A DNA stretch of 64,000 nucleotides. Origin: Methylobacterium sp. Leaf123. Lineage in GTDB: Bacteria; Pseudomonadota; Alphaproteobacteria; Rhizobiales; Beijerinckiaceae. The notes beneath the pieces are model-generated. The model did not search any database. It saw only the letters and a list, made by a program, of their open reading frames with translations, and was not told the DNA's origin. Where the stretch lies: the NCBI RefSeq assembly GCF_001423405.1, contig NZ_LMNS01000039.1, positions 189,975 through 253,974 of the forward strand, written 5' to 3'. A program made the position numbers and the translations under genes. Each line of letters opens with the position of its first letter. Position 1 is the stretch's first letter. Of this stretch, positions 48,784 through 58,350 are shown piece by piece.

Positions 48784-49917
48784 GTGCGCATTGCCCAGGT
48801 TGCCCCGCTCGCGGAAGCCGTGCCGCCGAAGTTCTATGGCGGCACCGAGCGTGTCGTGTCGTGGATCACGGAAGAACTCGTACGCCAGGGTCACGACGTG
48901 ACCTTGTTCGCGAGCGGTGATTCCCAGACTTCGGCCAAGCTTGCTGCCTGCCATCCGGAGGGCCTGCGCCTTCTCGGCTACCGCGACCACACCGCGGGCC
49001 ACCTCGCCATGCTACATCACGTGCATCGCCGGGCACACGAGTTCGACGTGATCCACTTCCACATCGATCTCTTGCAGTATCCGATGTTCGAGGATCTCTA
49101 CCATAAGTGCCTGACGACCATGCATGGTCGCCTGGACGTGCCGGACTTCATGCCGGTCTACAACACGTTTACCGGAATGCCCCTGGTTTCGATCTCGGAC
49201 AACCAGCGCGAGCCGATGCCGGACAGCTCCAACTGGCTGGCCACGATCCATCACGGCCTGCCCAAGCAGAACTGCCCCTTCTATCCGGAGGCCAAGGGCG
49301 GTTATCTCGCCTTCCTCGGCCGCATCTCGCCCGAGAAGCGCCCCGACCGTGCGATCGAGATGGCGATCCGCTCCGGCACGCCGCTGAAGATCGCCGCCAA
49401 GGTCGACAAGGCCGACCAGGAGTACTGGGACGAGACGATCGAGCCGATGATCCACCACCCGCTGGTGGAGTATATCGGCGAGATCAACGAGGAGCAGAAG
49501 AAGGACTTCCTCGGCAACGCCCTGGCGCTCGCCTTCCCGATCGACTGGCCGGAGCCCTTCGGCCTCGTGATGATCGAGGCGATGTCGGCCGGCACCCCGG
49601 TGATCGCCTTCGGCAACGGCTCGGTCCCGGAAGTCATCAAGGACGGCGTCAGCGGCTTCATCGTCAACTCGATGGATGAGGCGATCGAGGCTTGCCGCAA
49701 GGTCAAGGATCTGCCGCGTGCCGGCGTCCGCGCCCATTTCGAGGGTCGCTTCACCGCCGAGGTCATGGTCCGCAAGTACGTCTCGGCCTACGAGCAGCTC
49801 CTGGCCGGCCAGGGAAACGTGATCAAGATGCCCGCCGCCAGCGCCTTCTCACCCCAGTACGGTGAGCTGAACGGTTCGGCCCACGGCCCGATCCACGTCG
49901 CGGCGATGCCGGCCTAA
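48784..49917 (+). CDS. Glycosyltransferase family 4 protein
   Basis: The 377-residue GT-B fold enzyme starts at a GTG (48784) that follows AGGAG at a good distance. The N-terminal donor/acceptor domain begins VRIAQVAPLAEAVPPKFYGG. The C-terminal Rossmann domain shows LAFLGRISPEKRPDRAI and the nucleotide-sugar motif EPFGLVMIEAMSAGTPVIAF (E-x7-E). The acceptor is unknown. The next gene on the same strand is a glycogen-debranching-like enzyme, so a role in glycan storage or stress is a reasonable inference. Confidence 0.88.
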   Translation: MRIAQVAPLAEAVPPKFYGGTERVVSWITEELVRQGHDVTLFASGDSQTSAKLAACHPEGLRLLGYRDHTAGHLAMLHHVHRRAHEFDVIHFHIDLLQYPMFEDLYHKCLTTMHGRLDVPDFMPVYNTFTGMPLVSISDNQREPMPDSSNWLATIHHGLPKQNCPFYPEAKGGYLAFLGRISPEKRPDRAIEMAIRSGTPLKIAAKVDKADQEYWDETIEPMIHHPLVEYIGEINEEQKKDFLGNALALAFPIDWPEPFGLVMIEAMSAGTPVIAFGNGSVPEVIKDGVSGFIVNSMDEAIEACRKVKDLPRAGVRAHFEGRFTAEVMVRKYVSAYEQLLAGQGNVIKMPAASAFSPQYGELNGSAHGPIHVAAMPA

Positions 49918-49934
49918 CCGCTCGACGAAAACCC

Positions 49935-49954
49935 GCCCCGGCCCTCGCCGGGGC
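49935..49954 (+). terminator. Hairpin after the GT4 gene
   Basis: GCCCCGGC (49935-49942) pairs perfectly with GCCGGGGC (49947-49954) around a four-base loop, 18 bp after the stop at 49917. No T-run follows, so termination may be partial. Confidence 0.45.
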
Positions 49955-50076
49955 CGGCGAAACGCCTAACTGAATGGGTCCGACAGGGCCGCCGGTCGCT
50001 GCGAGGCGATTCGGCGGCCTTCGATTTGCGAGGGTCACCTCGCTCGCATCGGATCAACGGCAAAAAGGCGCTTCGC

Positions 50077-52413
50077 ATGGCGGCACAGGACGACGCAGCC
50101 CATCTCCACGCCGACGGCTCCGAGGGACAGACGACCTCGCGGTTCGGCTTCCTCGACGCCGACGAGAACCTGCCGCAGTATCATATCGAGGCGCAGGCCT
50201 CCCTGGTGGACCGCCCCTTACGCGCCCTCAAATACGGCGAGGCCTTCGCCGTGCTCGACAGCTACGGCGACATCGGCTGGGTTCCGGGGCCGGAGGGCCT
50301 CTACTTCCAGGACACGCGCTACCTCTCGCGCCTCGCGTTGACGATCGAGGACGAGCGGCCGATGATGCTGTCCTCGGCGATCCAGGACGACAACGGAGCG
50401 CTCAGCGTCGATCTTACCACCCCCGACATCCGGCTCGACGCGGGCGACGAGACCGCGATTCCCCGCGAGCTGATCGCCATCGAGCGCACCAAGTTCCTGT
50501 TCAAGGGCGCCTGCTACGACCGGATCGGCCTGCGCAACTACGACACCCGCCGTCGTCGCCTGCGCATCGGCGTGACGTTCGACGCCGATTACCGCGACCT
50601 GTTCGAGGTGCGCGGCTCGGACCGGGTCAACCGCGGCAAACGCACCGTCGAGCGCCGCAGCGAGACCGAGGTGCAGTTCCGTTACGCCGGTCTCGACGAG
50701 ATCGTGCGCACCACCTCGCTGCATTTCGGGCCGAAGCCGCACACGCTGGAGCCGGGCAAGGCCGAGTTCGTGGTCGAACTGGAGCCCGGAGCCAACACCT
50801 CGCTGTTCATCCGCGTCGTGTGCCAATCGCACCGCGCCTATACCAGCGCGCCGGGCCCGGAGCGGGCGGGTGAATCTGCCGCCGCTGCCCTGTCGCGGGC
50901 GGCGGGCAGCCTGTCCGAGCAGCCGGACCGGTCCTTGAGCGAGGGGCGCGTCTTCGCCCGCGCCTATCGCGACAATCGCCGCGACCAGCGTCAGATCACC
51001 GCCGGCATCACCACGATCATCTCTTCTAACGATCAGTTCAACGAGGGGCTCTGCCGGGCGACCGCCGACCTCTACATGCTGGCGACCCGCACGCAGGAGG
51101 GCATTTACCCCTTCGCCGGCATCCCCTGGTACTCCACGGTGTTCGGGCGCGACGGCATCATCACGGCAATGATGGCGCTCTGGATCGACCCGAATTTCGG
51201 CAAGGGCGTGCTGCGCTTCCTTGCCGCCACCCAGGCCAAGACCGTCGATCCGGCCGCTGACGCCCAGCCCGGCAAGGTGCTCCACGAGACCCGCCGCGGC
51301 GAGATGGCGATGCTCGGCGAGGTGCCCTTCCGGCACTATTACGGCACCATCGACGGCACGCCGCTCTTCGTGATGCTGGCGGCCCAGTATCATGAGGTGA
51401 CGGGCGACCTCGATACGATCCGGGCGATCTGGCCGCAGCTCAAGCTGGCGCTGGACTGGATCGATCAATACGGCGACCGCGATGGCGACGGCTTCGTCGA
51501 ATATGCCCGCGAGACCGAGCAGGGGTTGGCGAACCAGGGCTGGAAGGACAGCCACGATTCGATCTTCCACGCCGACGGCGCCATGGCCAAGGGGCCGATC
51601 GCGCTGTGCGAGGTTCAGGGCTACGTCTACGCCGCCAAGCGCGGCGCGGCGCGGCTGGCGAGCCTGCTCGGCGAGGACGACCTGTCGGTCCGGCTCTCGG
51701 CCGCCGCCAACACGTTGCGCGAGAACTTCGACAAGGCGTTCTGGTGCGAGGAAATCGGCACCTACGCGCTCGCCCTCGACGGCGCGAAGCGTCAATGCGC
51801 CGTGCGCTCCTCCAACACCGGCCACGCCCTGTTCACCGACATCGCTCTGCCGGAGCGGGCTTCACGCGTCGCGGCACAGCTCCTGTCCAATGACGGGTTC
51901 AACGGCTGGGGCATCCGCACCATCGCCAAGGGCGAGGCGCGCTACAACCCGATGTCGTACCACAACGGTTCGATCTGGCCGCACGACAACGCGATCTGCG
52001 CCCTCGGGCTCGCCCGCTACGGCCTCAAGGAGGAGGCGGCGCGGGTGTTCGAGGGGATGTTCGACACGAGCCTGTACTACGACCAGAAGCGCCTGCCGGA
52101 GCTGTTCTGCGGCTTCATGCGGCGGCGCCAGCGCGGCCCCGTGAGCTACCCCGTGGCCTGTTCGCCGCAGGCCTGGGCGGCGGCGGCACCCTTCGCCTTC
52201 CTCGCCGCCTGCCTCGGGCTCGAAATCGACCACGCCCGCAACCGCATCCGCTTCCGCAACCCGATCCTGCCGCGCTTCCTCGAAGCGGTGGAGCTGTTCA
52301 ACCTCAAGCTCGGCGACGCGCGGGCCGATATCCGCCTGCACCGCCACGGCGACGACGTGACGGTCTCGGTGACGCGGCGCGTGGGCGACGTGCAGATCGC
52401 GATGCTGAAGTAG
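50077..52413 (+). CDS. Amylo-alpha-1,6-glucosidase / glycogen debranching-type enzyme
   Basis: The 778-residue protein has an N-terminal glycogen-debranching (GDE_N-type) beta-domain at about 50-290, including VPGPEGLYFQDTRYLSRL. A C-terminal (alpha/alpha)6 barrel follows at about 330-730, with FAGIPWYSTVFGRDGIIT, GWKDSHDSIFHADG and SYHNGSIWPHDNAICALGL; acidic residues in these motifs are the likely catalysts. No signal peptide is seen, so it is cytosolic. Its substrate (glycogen or another alpha-glucan) is inferred from family. The start ATG at 50077 was chosen as the first with a normal N-terminus. Confidence 0.88.
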   Translation: MAAQDDAAHLHADGSEGQTTSRFGFLDADENLPQYHIEAQASLVDRPLRALKYGEAFAVLDSYGDIGWVPGPEGLYFQDTRYLSRLALTIEDERPMMLSSAIQDDNGALSVDLTTPDIRLDAGDETAIPRELIAIERTKFLFKGACYDRIGLRNYDTRRRRLRIGVTFDADYRDLFEVRGSDRVNRGKRTVERRSETEVQFRYAGLDEIVRTTSLHFGPKPHTLEPGKAEFVVELEPGANTSLFIRVVCQSHRAYTSAPGPERAGESAAAALSRAAGSLSEQPDRSLSEGRVFARAYRDNRRDQRQITAGITTIISSNDQFNEGLCRATADLYMLATRTQEGIYPFAGIPWYSTVFGRDGIITAMMALWIDPNFGKGVLRFLAATQAKTVDPAADAQPGKVLHETRRGEMAMLGEVPFRHYYGTIDGTPLFVMLAAQYHEVTGDLDTIRAIWPQLKLALDWIDQYGDRDGDGFVEYARETEQGLANQGWKDSHDSIFHADGAMAKGPIALCEVQGYVYAAKRGAARLASLLGEDDLSVRLSAAANTLRENFDKAFWCEEIGTYALALDGAKRQCAVRSSNTGHALFTDIALPERASRVAAQLLSNDGFNGWGIRTIAKGEARYNPMSYHNGSIWPHDNAICALGLARYGLKEEAARVFEGMFDTSLYYDQKRLPELFCGFMRRRQRGPVSYPVACSPQAWAAAAPFAFLAACLGLEIDHARNRIRFRNPILPRFLEAVELFNLKLGDARADIRLHRHGDDVTVSVTRRVGDVQIAMLK

Positions 52414-52446
52414 GCCTTTTCTGATCATAATTGCGGGAGCCTACGG

Positions 52447-52478
52447 TTCCCCTCTCCCCGCACGCGGGGAGAGGGGAA
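52447..52478. terminator. Perfect 14-bp hairpin after the debranching gene
   Basis: TTCCCCTCTCCCCG (52447-52460) pairs perfectly with 52465-52478 around CACG, located between two convergent genes. The same C-rich/G-rich stem type occurs at 32313-32340, so it may be a recurring intergenic element that doubles as a terminator. Confidence 0.7.
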
Positions 52479-52520
52479 TTCGCACATCCCGAAGCGACCA
52501 ATCGGACACCGACGCAAAAC

Positions 52521-52557
52521 GAAAAATGCGCCGCCCCCACGAGGGAGCAGCGCATTT
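52521..52557 (-). terminator. Intrinsic terminator of infC
   Basis: On the minus strand AAATGCGC (52557-52550) pairs with GCGCATTT (52531-52524), and the T-rich tail TTTTTCGTTTT follows. It starts 50 bp after the infC stop. Confidence 0.75.
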
Positions 52558-52606
52558 GCAGGGGAGCCTTGTCCGCGAGCGTGCGGAGAGGCGAAGGCCG
52601 AGACGG

Positions 52607-53137
52607 TTAGCGCGGCGCCAGGATCATGATCATCTGGCGGCCTTCGAGCATCGGCTCGCTCTCGACCTTGGCGATCTCCTGGGTCTCCTGCTTCACGCGC
52701 TCCAAGAGCCGGAGGCCGATATCCTGGTGGGCGATCTCGCGGCCGCGGAAGCGGAGGGTGACCTTGACCTTGTCGCCTTCCTCGAAGAACCGCTGAACGG
52801 CCTTCATCTTCACTTCGTAATCGTGCTTGTCGATGCCGGGGCGGAGCTTGATCTCCTTCACCTCGACCGTCTTCTGCCTCTTGCGGGCTTCGTTCTGCTT
52901 CTTCTGTTCGTTGAAGCGGAAGCGCCCGTAATCGAGGAACTTGCAGACGGGAGGGACCGAGTTCGGCGCGATTTCGACGAGGTCGAGGCCGACCTCCTCA
53001 GCCATGGCCAGCGCGTCGAAGAAGGGCACGACACCCCGGTTCTGCCCATCTTGGTCGATGAGCTGGACGTCGCGGACGCCGCGTATGTCCCGGTTTGCGC
53101 GCGGCCCGTCCTTCTGCGGGGCCGGCATGGCTCTCAT
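52607..53137 (-). CDS. infC: Translation initiation factor IF-3
   Basis: The 176-residue IF-3 has an N-terminal domain (RDIRGVRDVQLIDQDGQNRG), a linker helix rich in Lys/Gln (EQKKQNEARKRQK) and a C-terminal domain (VKEIKLRPGIDKHDYEVKM, KVKVTLRFRGREIAH). It checks start-codon/initiator-tRNA pairing and prevents subunit reassociation. It starts at an ordinary ATG (53137), with a second ATG three codons on, rather than the rare AUU of E. coli. It is separated from rpmI-rplT, its usual operon partners. Confidence 0.97.
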   Translation of the reverse strand: MRAMPAPQKDGPRANRDIRGVRDVQLIDQDGQNRGVVPFFDALAMAEEVGLDLVEIAPNSVPPVCKFLDYGRFRFNEQKKQNEARKRQKTVEVKEIKLRPGIDKHDYEVKMKAVQRFFEEGDKVKVTLRFRGREIAHQDIGLRLLERVKQETQEIAKVESEPMLEGRQMIMILAPR

Positions 53138-53304
53138 TGGTCTGCGAATGGCTCAGTTCTCCTGTATCAACGACAAAACGGCAGCCTGAGAGCCACCGCG
53201 TCTGGCGAGCCCCGGCCACCGATTGATCCGGCTCGGCCGGACGGCACTAACTTGGCAAATCTTCTTGCCGAGTCAACTCGCGGGACTGATTTCGGTTCAC
53301 CCTG

Positions 53305-54534
53305 TCACGTTTTCGCTCGGTTCAGAAGCTCGGCGTAGACGTTCAGGGTGCCGTCGATCATGCGATCGAGCGAGAAATTGGCCTCGACATGGGCCTGCGC
53401 CCGGCGTGCGAGGCCGTCGCGGGCGCTGGCGCCGAGCGAGAGCGCGTCCTTCAGGGCATCGGCCAGTGCCGCGGCATCGCCGGGGGGCACCCGCCAGCCG
53501 GTGCGCTGGAAGGGCTCGACATCGGGGGGCGCCAGCACCGTCTCCGGCACGGCGCCGAGATCGGAGACCACGACGGGAATGCCGAGCGCCTGCGCCTCGA
53601 CCGCCGAGCGGCCGAACGCTTCCGGCTCCACGGAAGGGACCGCCACGACGGAGGCCGCGCGGAACGCCGCCGGCATGTCGGTGCAGTGGCCGACCCGGCG
53701 CACGATGCCCGACAGGCCGCGCGTCTCGATCAGCGCATCGAGTTCGCGCTCATAGGCCGTGCGCCCCTGCGGATCGCCTGCGAGCACCACGGCGAAGTCG
53801 GTCAGGCCGAGATCACGCAGGCGGGCGGCGGCCTCGATCAGCACGCGCTGGCCCTTCCAGGCGGTGAGCCGGGCGGCCAGCAGCACGACCCGCTCGTGCG
53901 GTGCCACGTTCCAGGCCCGGCGCAGGCTCTCGACCCGGGCCGCTCCGACCGCCGAGGGCGTGAACGCCGCCAGATCCGTGCCGCGGTGGATCACGCTGAT
54001 CCGCCCCCCGGCCTGGTCGGGATGGGTCCGGCGGATCAGGTCGGCGGTGTAGTGCGAGTTGGCGATGACGACGTCGCCCCGCGCCATCACCGAATTGTAC
54101 AGAACCTTGACGCTGGTCCGGCCCGAATAGCTGCCGTGATAAGTCGTCACGAAAGGCAGTTTCAGCCGGCGCGCGGCGCCCAGCGCGACCCAGGCCGGGG
54201 CGCGGGAGCGGGCATGCAGGATCTGCACGTTCTCCCGGCGGCAGAGCCGGGCGAGGCGCTCGACATTGAGCGCCATGGCGAAGGGGTTCTTGGTATTGGC
54301 CGGGAACGGCACCCAGATTCCGCCCTTGGCCTGCAACTCGCCGACAAGCCGCCCGCCTTCCGTGGCGACGAGCGGCCGCGCACCGGCCTCGGCGAGGGCG
54401 GCCGCGACATCGACAGTGGTGCGCTCGGCGCCCCCCGCCTCCAGCGCCGGGATGATCTGCAGCACCGTGACGCCCGCCAGGGGCGACGCCTCGGACAACT
54501 GCACGGGGCCGCCCGACAGGCTGCCTCCGGTCAT
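53305..54534 (-). CDS. Glycosyltransferase family 4 protein (envelope glycan)
   Basis: The 409-residue GT-B enzyme has an N-terminal GVTVLQIIPALEAGGAERTT, typical of lipopolysaccharide or exopolysaccharide glycosyltransferases, and a C-terminal donor domain (VVLLAARLTAWKGQRVLIEA, EPEAFGRSAVEAQALGIPVV). Sugar and acceptor are unknown. The start MTGGSLSGGPVQ (54534) was chosen because the upstream frame overlaps the divergent hydrolase gene. It lies downstream of nothing obvious in the same pathway. Confidence 0.85.
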   Translation of the reverse strand: MTGGSLSGGPVQLSEASPLAGVTVLQIIPALEAGGAERTTVDVAAALAEAGARPLVATEGGRLVGELQAKGGIWVPFPANTKNPFAMALNVERLARLCRRENVQILHARSRAPAWVALGAARRLKLPFVTTYHGSYSGRTSVKVLYNSVMARGDVVIANSHYTADLIRRTHPDQAGGRISVIHRGTDLAAFTPSAVGAARVESLRRAWNVAPHERVVLLAARLTAWKGQRVLIEAAARLRDLGLTDFAVVLAGDPQGRTAYERELDALIETRGLSGIVRRVGHCTDMPAAFRAASVVAVPSVEPEAFGRSAVEAQALGIPVVVSDLGAVPETVLAPPDVEPFQRTGWRVPPGDAAALADALKDALSLGASARDGLARRAQAHVEANFSLDRMIDGTLNVYAELLNRAKT

Positions 54535-54660
54535 CGCGTCACCCGTGGCGGGACGGTCGCTTGGAATTGGGTCATGGGGTAAGGATTGTCCCCGCGGCTT
54601 TACGGTTCGGTAAACGAAGCGTCGCCGCGTTGTTTCAGAATCACAGGATTTAACGCGCCA

Positions 54661-55446
54661 GTGAGCGATCCGGAGACTTCGCCGGGCGAATTGCCCCTCG
54701 TGACGCTCGATATCGGAGCCCCCTCCCCGCGCCGGCTGGCGGTGCGGGTCCGGGAGGGCGAGGGGCCGCCCGTAGTCTGGCTCGGCGGCTTCCGCTCCGA
54801 CATGCGGGCGACCAAGGCCGCCGCCCTCGACGCCTGGGCGGCCGAGAACGGCCGGCGCATGGTGCGGTTCGACTATTCCGGGCACGGCGAGTCGGAGGGG
54901 CGCTTCGAGGACGGCACCATCTCCGATTGGCTCGCCGATGCCTGCGCCGTCATCGACCGCTACGCGAGCGCGCGGCCGATCCTCGTCGGCTCCTCCATGG
55001 GTGGTTGGATCGCCTGCCTCGTCGCCCGCGAGCGGGCGCGGCGCGGGGTGCAAGTCGGCGGAATGGTGCTGATCGCGCCGGCCCTCGACTTCACCGAGGC
55101 GCTGATGTGGGACGCCTTCCCGGCGCAGGTCCGGCAGACCCTGGAGCGTGACGGCGTGTGGTATCGGGAGACGCCCTATGCTCCGAAACCCGACCCGATC
55201 CGCATGGCGCTGATCGAGGACGGGCGGCGCCACCTGTTGCTGGACACGGCCCTGGAGCCGGGCTGTCCGGTGCACATCCTTCAAGGTATGGCCGATCCGG
55301 ACGTGCCCTATCCCCATGCCCTGCGGATTCTGGAGCGCCTGCCCGCGCAGGGGACGCGGCTGACGCTGATCAAGGATGGCGACCACCGCCTGTCGCGGCA
55401 CGAGGATATTGACCTCCTCGTGCGCACGGTCGCGGCGATGGCCTGA
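54661..55446 (+). CDS. Alpha/beta hydrolase
   Basis: The 261-residue serine hydrolase fold protein has nucleophile Ser112 in VGSSMGGWIACLVA, the oxyanion-side DYSGHGESEGRFEDG, an acidic residue in GMADPDVPYPHA and the catalytic His in KDGDHRLSRHED. It resembles ABHD10-type short-chain esterases. The substrate is unknown. A GTG start at 54661 gives the normal length; the frame upstream is not protein-like. It is divergent from the GT4 gene. Confidence 0.85.
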   Translation: MSDPETSPGELPLVTLDIGAPSPRRLAVRVREGEGPPVVWLGGFRSDMRATKAAALDAWAAENGRRMVRFDYSGHGESEGRFEDGTISDWLADACAVIDRYASARPILVGSSMGGWIACLVARERARRGVQVGGMVLIAPALDFTEALMWDAFPAQVRQTLERDGVWYRETPYAPKPDPIRMALIEDGRRHLLLDTALEPGCPVHILQGMADPDVPYPHALRILERLPAQGTRLTLIKDGDHRLSRHEDIDLLVRTVAAMA

Positions 55447-55521
55447 GGCGCTCCCCGGAAACCACCGGGGATGCGCTATCCATTTGTCCCGGCATCGTCT
55501 TTTTCCGATCGGGACGATGCC

Positions 55522-55818
55522 CTAGTGCAGGCTCACCGGGAAGAGTTGGTGGGCCATGGCGTTCGCCACGGCGACCTCGCGGGAATCCGTGAGCAGGATC
55601 GGCGCGCCGCTCGCCGAGAGCAGGGCGAACAGGTCGAGGCCGGGGGTCATCTCGGGAGCCTGCGGGAACAGGCTGCGCACCTCGTCCGAACGGATCGGGC
55701 GGACATAGGCGATGTGCCCCTCGCCAAGTGCGGCGAACTCCGCCGGGTCGATGGCGGGGTTGGCATTCGTGTCGATGGTCAGGTCGGTCGTCGTGACGTC
55801 GGTCATGGCAGTGGTCAT
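55522..55818 (-). CDS. DUF1150 family protein
   Basis: The 98-residue acidic protein of a small family found mainly in alphaproteobacteria has PAEFAALGEGHIAYVRPIRS at its centre and APILLTDSREVAVANAMAHQ near the end, which are the family signature. It lies about 170 bp downstream of hsp20 on the same strand; this pairing recurs in Rhizobiales and hints at a role in stress response. The function is not known. Confidence 0.8.
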   Translation of the reverse strand: MTTAMTDVTTTDLTIDTNANPAIDPAEFAALGEGHIAYVRPIRSDEVRSLFPQAPEMTPGLDLFALLSASGAPILLTDSREVAVANAMAHQLFPVSLH

Positions 55819-55991
55819 GGAATGCCCTCCTTCCGAGGCAGAGCGTTGAACCGGATATGGTCCCGCATAGTGGCAGCGACAAATCCGGGTTGGGGTGGAG
55901 GCCCGAGAGACGGGCGACGCAGCCTGCGATGCATCGACGCGGTTCGCCCGCATCGGCCGTGCGCTGCGCTGGTCCGGATCACCATTCAGGA

Positions 55992-56423
55992 TCAGGGATC
56001 CTTGGCGGCAATCGCGATCTTGCGCACGATGCGCTCCGGCTCCGGTCGTGCCAGATCGATCGCCAGCAGCCCGTTCGACAGCTCCGCGCCCAAAACCTCC
56101 ATGCCGTCGGCAAGGAGGAAGGCCCGCTGAAACTGCCGCGCCGCGATGCCGCGGTGCAGGTAATGACGGGACTTGTCGTCGACCTGCCGCCCTCGCACGA
56201 CCAGTTGATTCTCCTCCAGGGAGACGTCGAGCTGATCCTGCGTAAAGCCGGCCACCGCGAGCGTGATACGCAAGCGTTCAGGCTCGCGTTCGCTGCGGGT
56301 GACACGTTCGATATTGTAGGGCGGATATCCGTCGCTGGCGGCCTTCGAAACCCGATCGAGTGCCTGCTCGATCTCGTCGAAGCCGAGCAGGAATGGGTAC
56401 CCGAACGGGGACGGCCGCGTCAT
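55992..56423 (-). CDS. Small heat shock protein, Hsp20 family
   Basis: The 143-residue chaperone holdase has an N-terminal arm (MTRPSPFGYPFLLGFDEIEQ) and an alpha-crystallin domain at about 35-125, with LRITLAVAGFTQDQLDVSLE and the end motif ANGLLAID-type LSNGLLAIDLARPEPE. It resembles IbpA-class proteins. The leader carries a short hairpin that covers the ribosome site, described separately. Confidence 0.93.
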   Translation of the reverse strand: MTRPSPFGYPFLLGFDEIEQALDRVSKAASDGYPPYNIERVTRSEREPERLRITLAVAGFTQDQLDVSLEENQLVVRGRQVDDKSRHYLHRGIAARQFQRAFLLADGMEVLGAELSNGLLAIDLARPEPERIVRKIAIAAKDP

Positions 56424-56447
56424 CGTCGCTCAAACCTCCGGCAAGGT
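56424..56447 (-). promoter_or_regulatory. Possible RNA thermometer hairpin over the hsp20 ribosome site
   Basis: In the hsp20 leader ACCUU (56447-56443), loop GCCG and GAGGU (56438-56434) form a short hairpin that holds the GGAGG ribosome binding site (56439-56435), 11 nt before the ATG. The segment CCUUGCCGGAGG resembles the last hairpin of ROSE elements found upstream of rhizobial Hsp20 genes. Upstream GC-rich sequence could form further stems. Not proven. Confidence 0.5.
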
Positions 56448-57010
56448 CCTGGGGGATCGAACGGCGTCGAGCCCTTGGTGGCACCTCGCGGTCTCGAGCC
56501 CGCCTCACGGCAGCGCTCTTGAGACGGGATATGGAAAGCGGACGGATGCCGATCAAGGGCGGTCGGCTGGGCGGGCAGCGAAGCGTAGACGACCCCATTT
56601 CGGGATAAATAGGCAATCCCGTCGGGATGAATGAGAAATCCCCGCTTGAAGGCCTGCCTTCTCCAATAGTTTGGAATTGCTCTGAAATTCTTAGCAAACC
56701 TTGATCAGCACCCTGCTTGTCGGATAGGCACGCCCGGAAACGTACACGGTGCTGTGGGGAGCGCTGGGCGTCACTTTTGCTGTATCCGCACATCGCCCTG
56801 CGGCGGAGATTGCGTCACGGTGATCCCGCCTCGGATGACGGCGCCCCTCGGCACCGTCGAAAACTACGGTGCGGCGCGAAACCACGGCGCGGCGAAAGTC
56901 GTCGGAACAGCGGCCGTCCTTCGGCCTTCGGGTCAAGCGGCCCGCTCCGGGTCTCCGGGGCGGCGCGAGATTGGGGAGATGAGATCATCGTGATTCAGGA
57001 AGGCTGGGGA
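56424..57010. other. Divergent intergenic region hsp20 / TonB-system companion gene
   Basis: This 587-bp gap holds the hsp20 promoter and leader and the promoter for the gene at 57011. It is AT-richer at 56600-56700. A CCTATTTAT box on the minus strand (about 56613-56605) resembles the -10 of alphaproteobacterial RpoH promoters, but I cannot find a matching CTTG -35 at the right distance. No coding frame of good quality is seen. Confidence 0.45.
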
Positions 57011-57493
57011 ATGAGCGATGCAGGGCCGGGACGCCGCGGGATCGGGGGACGCCTCCTCGCGGGTGCCGTCCTCGCCGCAGCGCTGCTCACCGCGATCCCC
57101 GCCGCGATGGCACAGGACGCGACGCCGGCGGCCAAATCGGACGCCCCGCCCCTGAAGATCGAACTGAACCGGCTCGAGCCCTCGGGCGAGGCCTGCCGCA
57201 CCTACATGCTCGTCGACAACAGCCGCGGCCCCGCGCTGAAGTCGCTCAAGGTCGATCTGTTCGCCTTCGACACGGAGGGCGTCGCCCAGAAGCGCCTCGC
57301 CGTCGAGTTGGGCCCGGTGCAGGAGAAGAAGACCGTGGTGCGGCTCTTCGACTTCGCCGGCCTCGCCTGCCCGAAAATCGGCCGCCTTCTGCTCAACGAC
57401 GTGCTCGCCTGCGAGGGCGGCGACGCCACCCGCGAGACCTGCCTGGAGCGGATCGAGCCCGCCAGCAAGACATCGGCCGCCTTCGATCGCTAA
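57011..57493 (+). CDS. Secreted hypothetical protein of the exbBD-tonB cluster
   Basis: The 160-residue protein has a signal peptide (basic start GPGRRGIGG, hydrophobic LLAGAVLAAALLTAIPAAMA, cleavage near AMAQD). The mature part has four cysteines (EACRTYM, GLACPK, LACEGGD, RETCLE) and looks like a beta-rich periplasmic domain. I do not recognise its family. It precedes exbB by about 70 bp on the same strand, so it is likely cotranscribed and may be a periplasmic partner of the TonB complex. The start ATG at 57011 follows the sequence AGGCTGGGGA. Confidence 0.75.
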   Translation: MSDAGPGRRGIGGRLLAGAVLAAALLTAIPAAMAQDATPAAKSDAPPLKIELNRLEPSGEACRTYMLVDNSRGPALKSLKVDLFAFDTEGVAQKRLAVELGPVQEKKTVVRLFDFAGLACPKIGRLLLNDVLACEGGDATRETCLERIEPASKTSAAFDR

Positions 57494-57564
57494 GGCCGGC
57501 CACGGCCGTCCCACCGGTTCGACCGGCTGCGACGGACGCCTATTGGAGCCACGAGGAGTCACAC

Positions 57565-58266
<702 letters not shown>

Positions 58267-58350
58267 TCCCCTTCTTCGCCGACTCCTGAAACCTTCGCGG
58301 CGCCCGCCTCAGTTCGGCGGGCCGTCGCCGACACCCGGAAGGGCGAAGCC

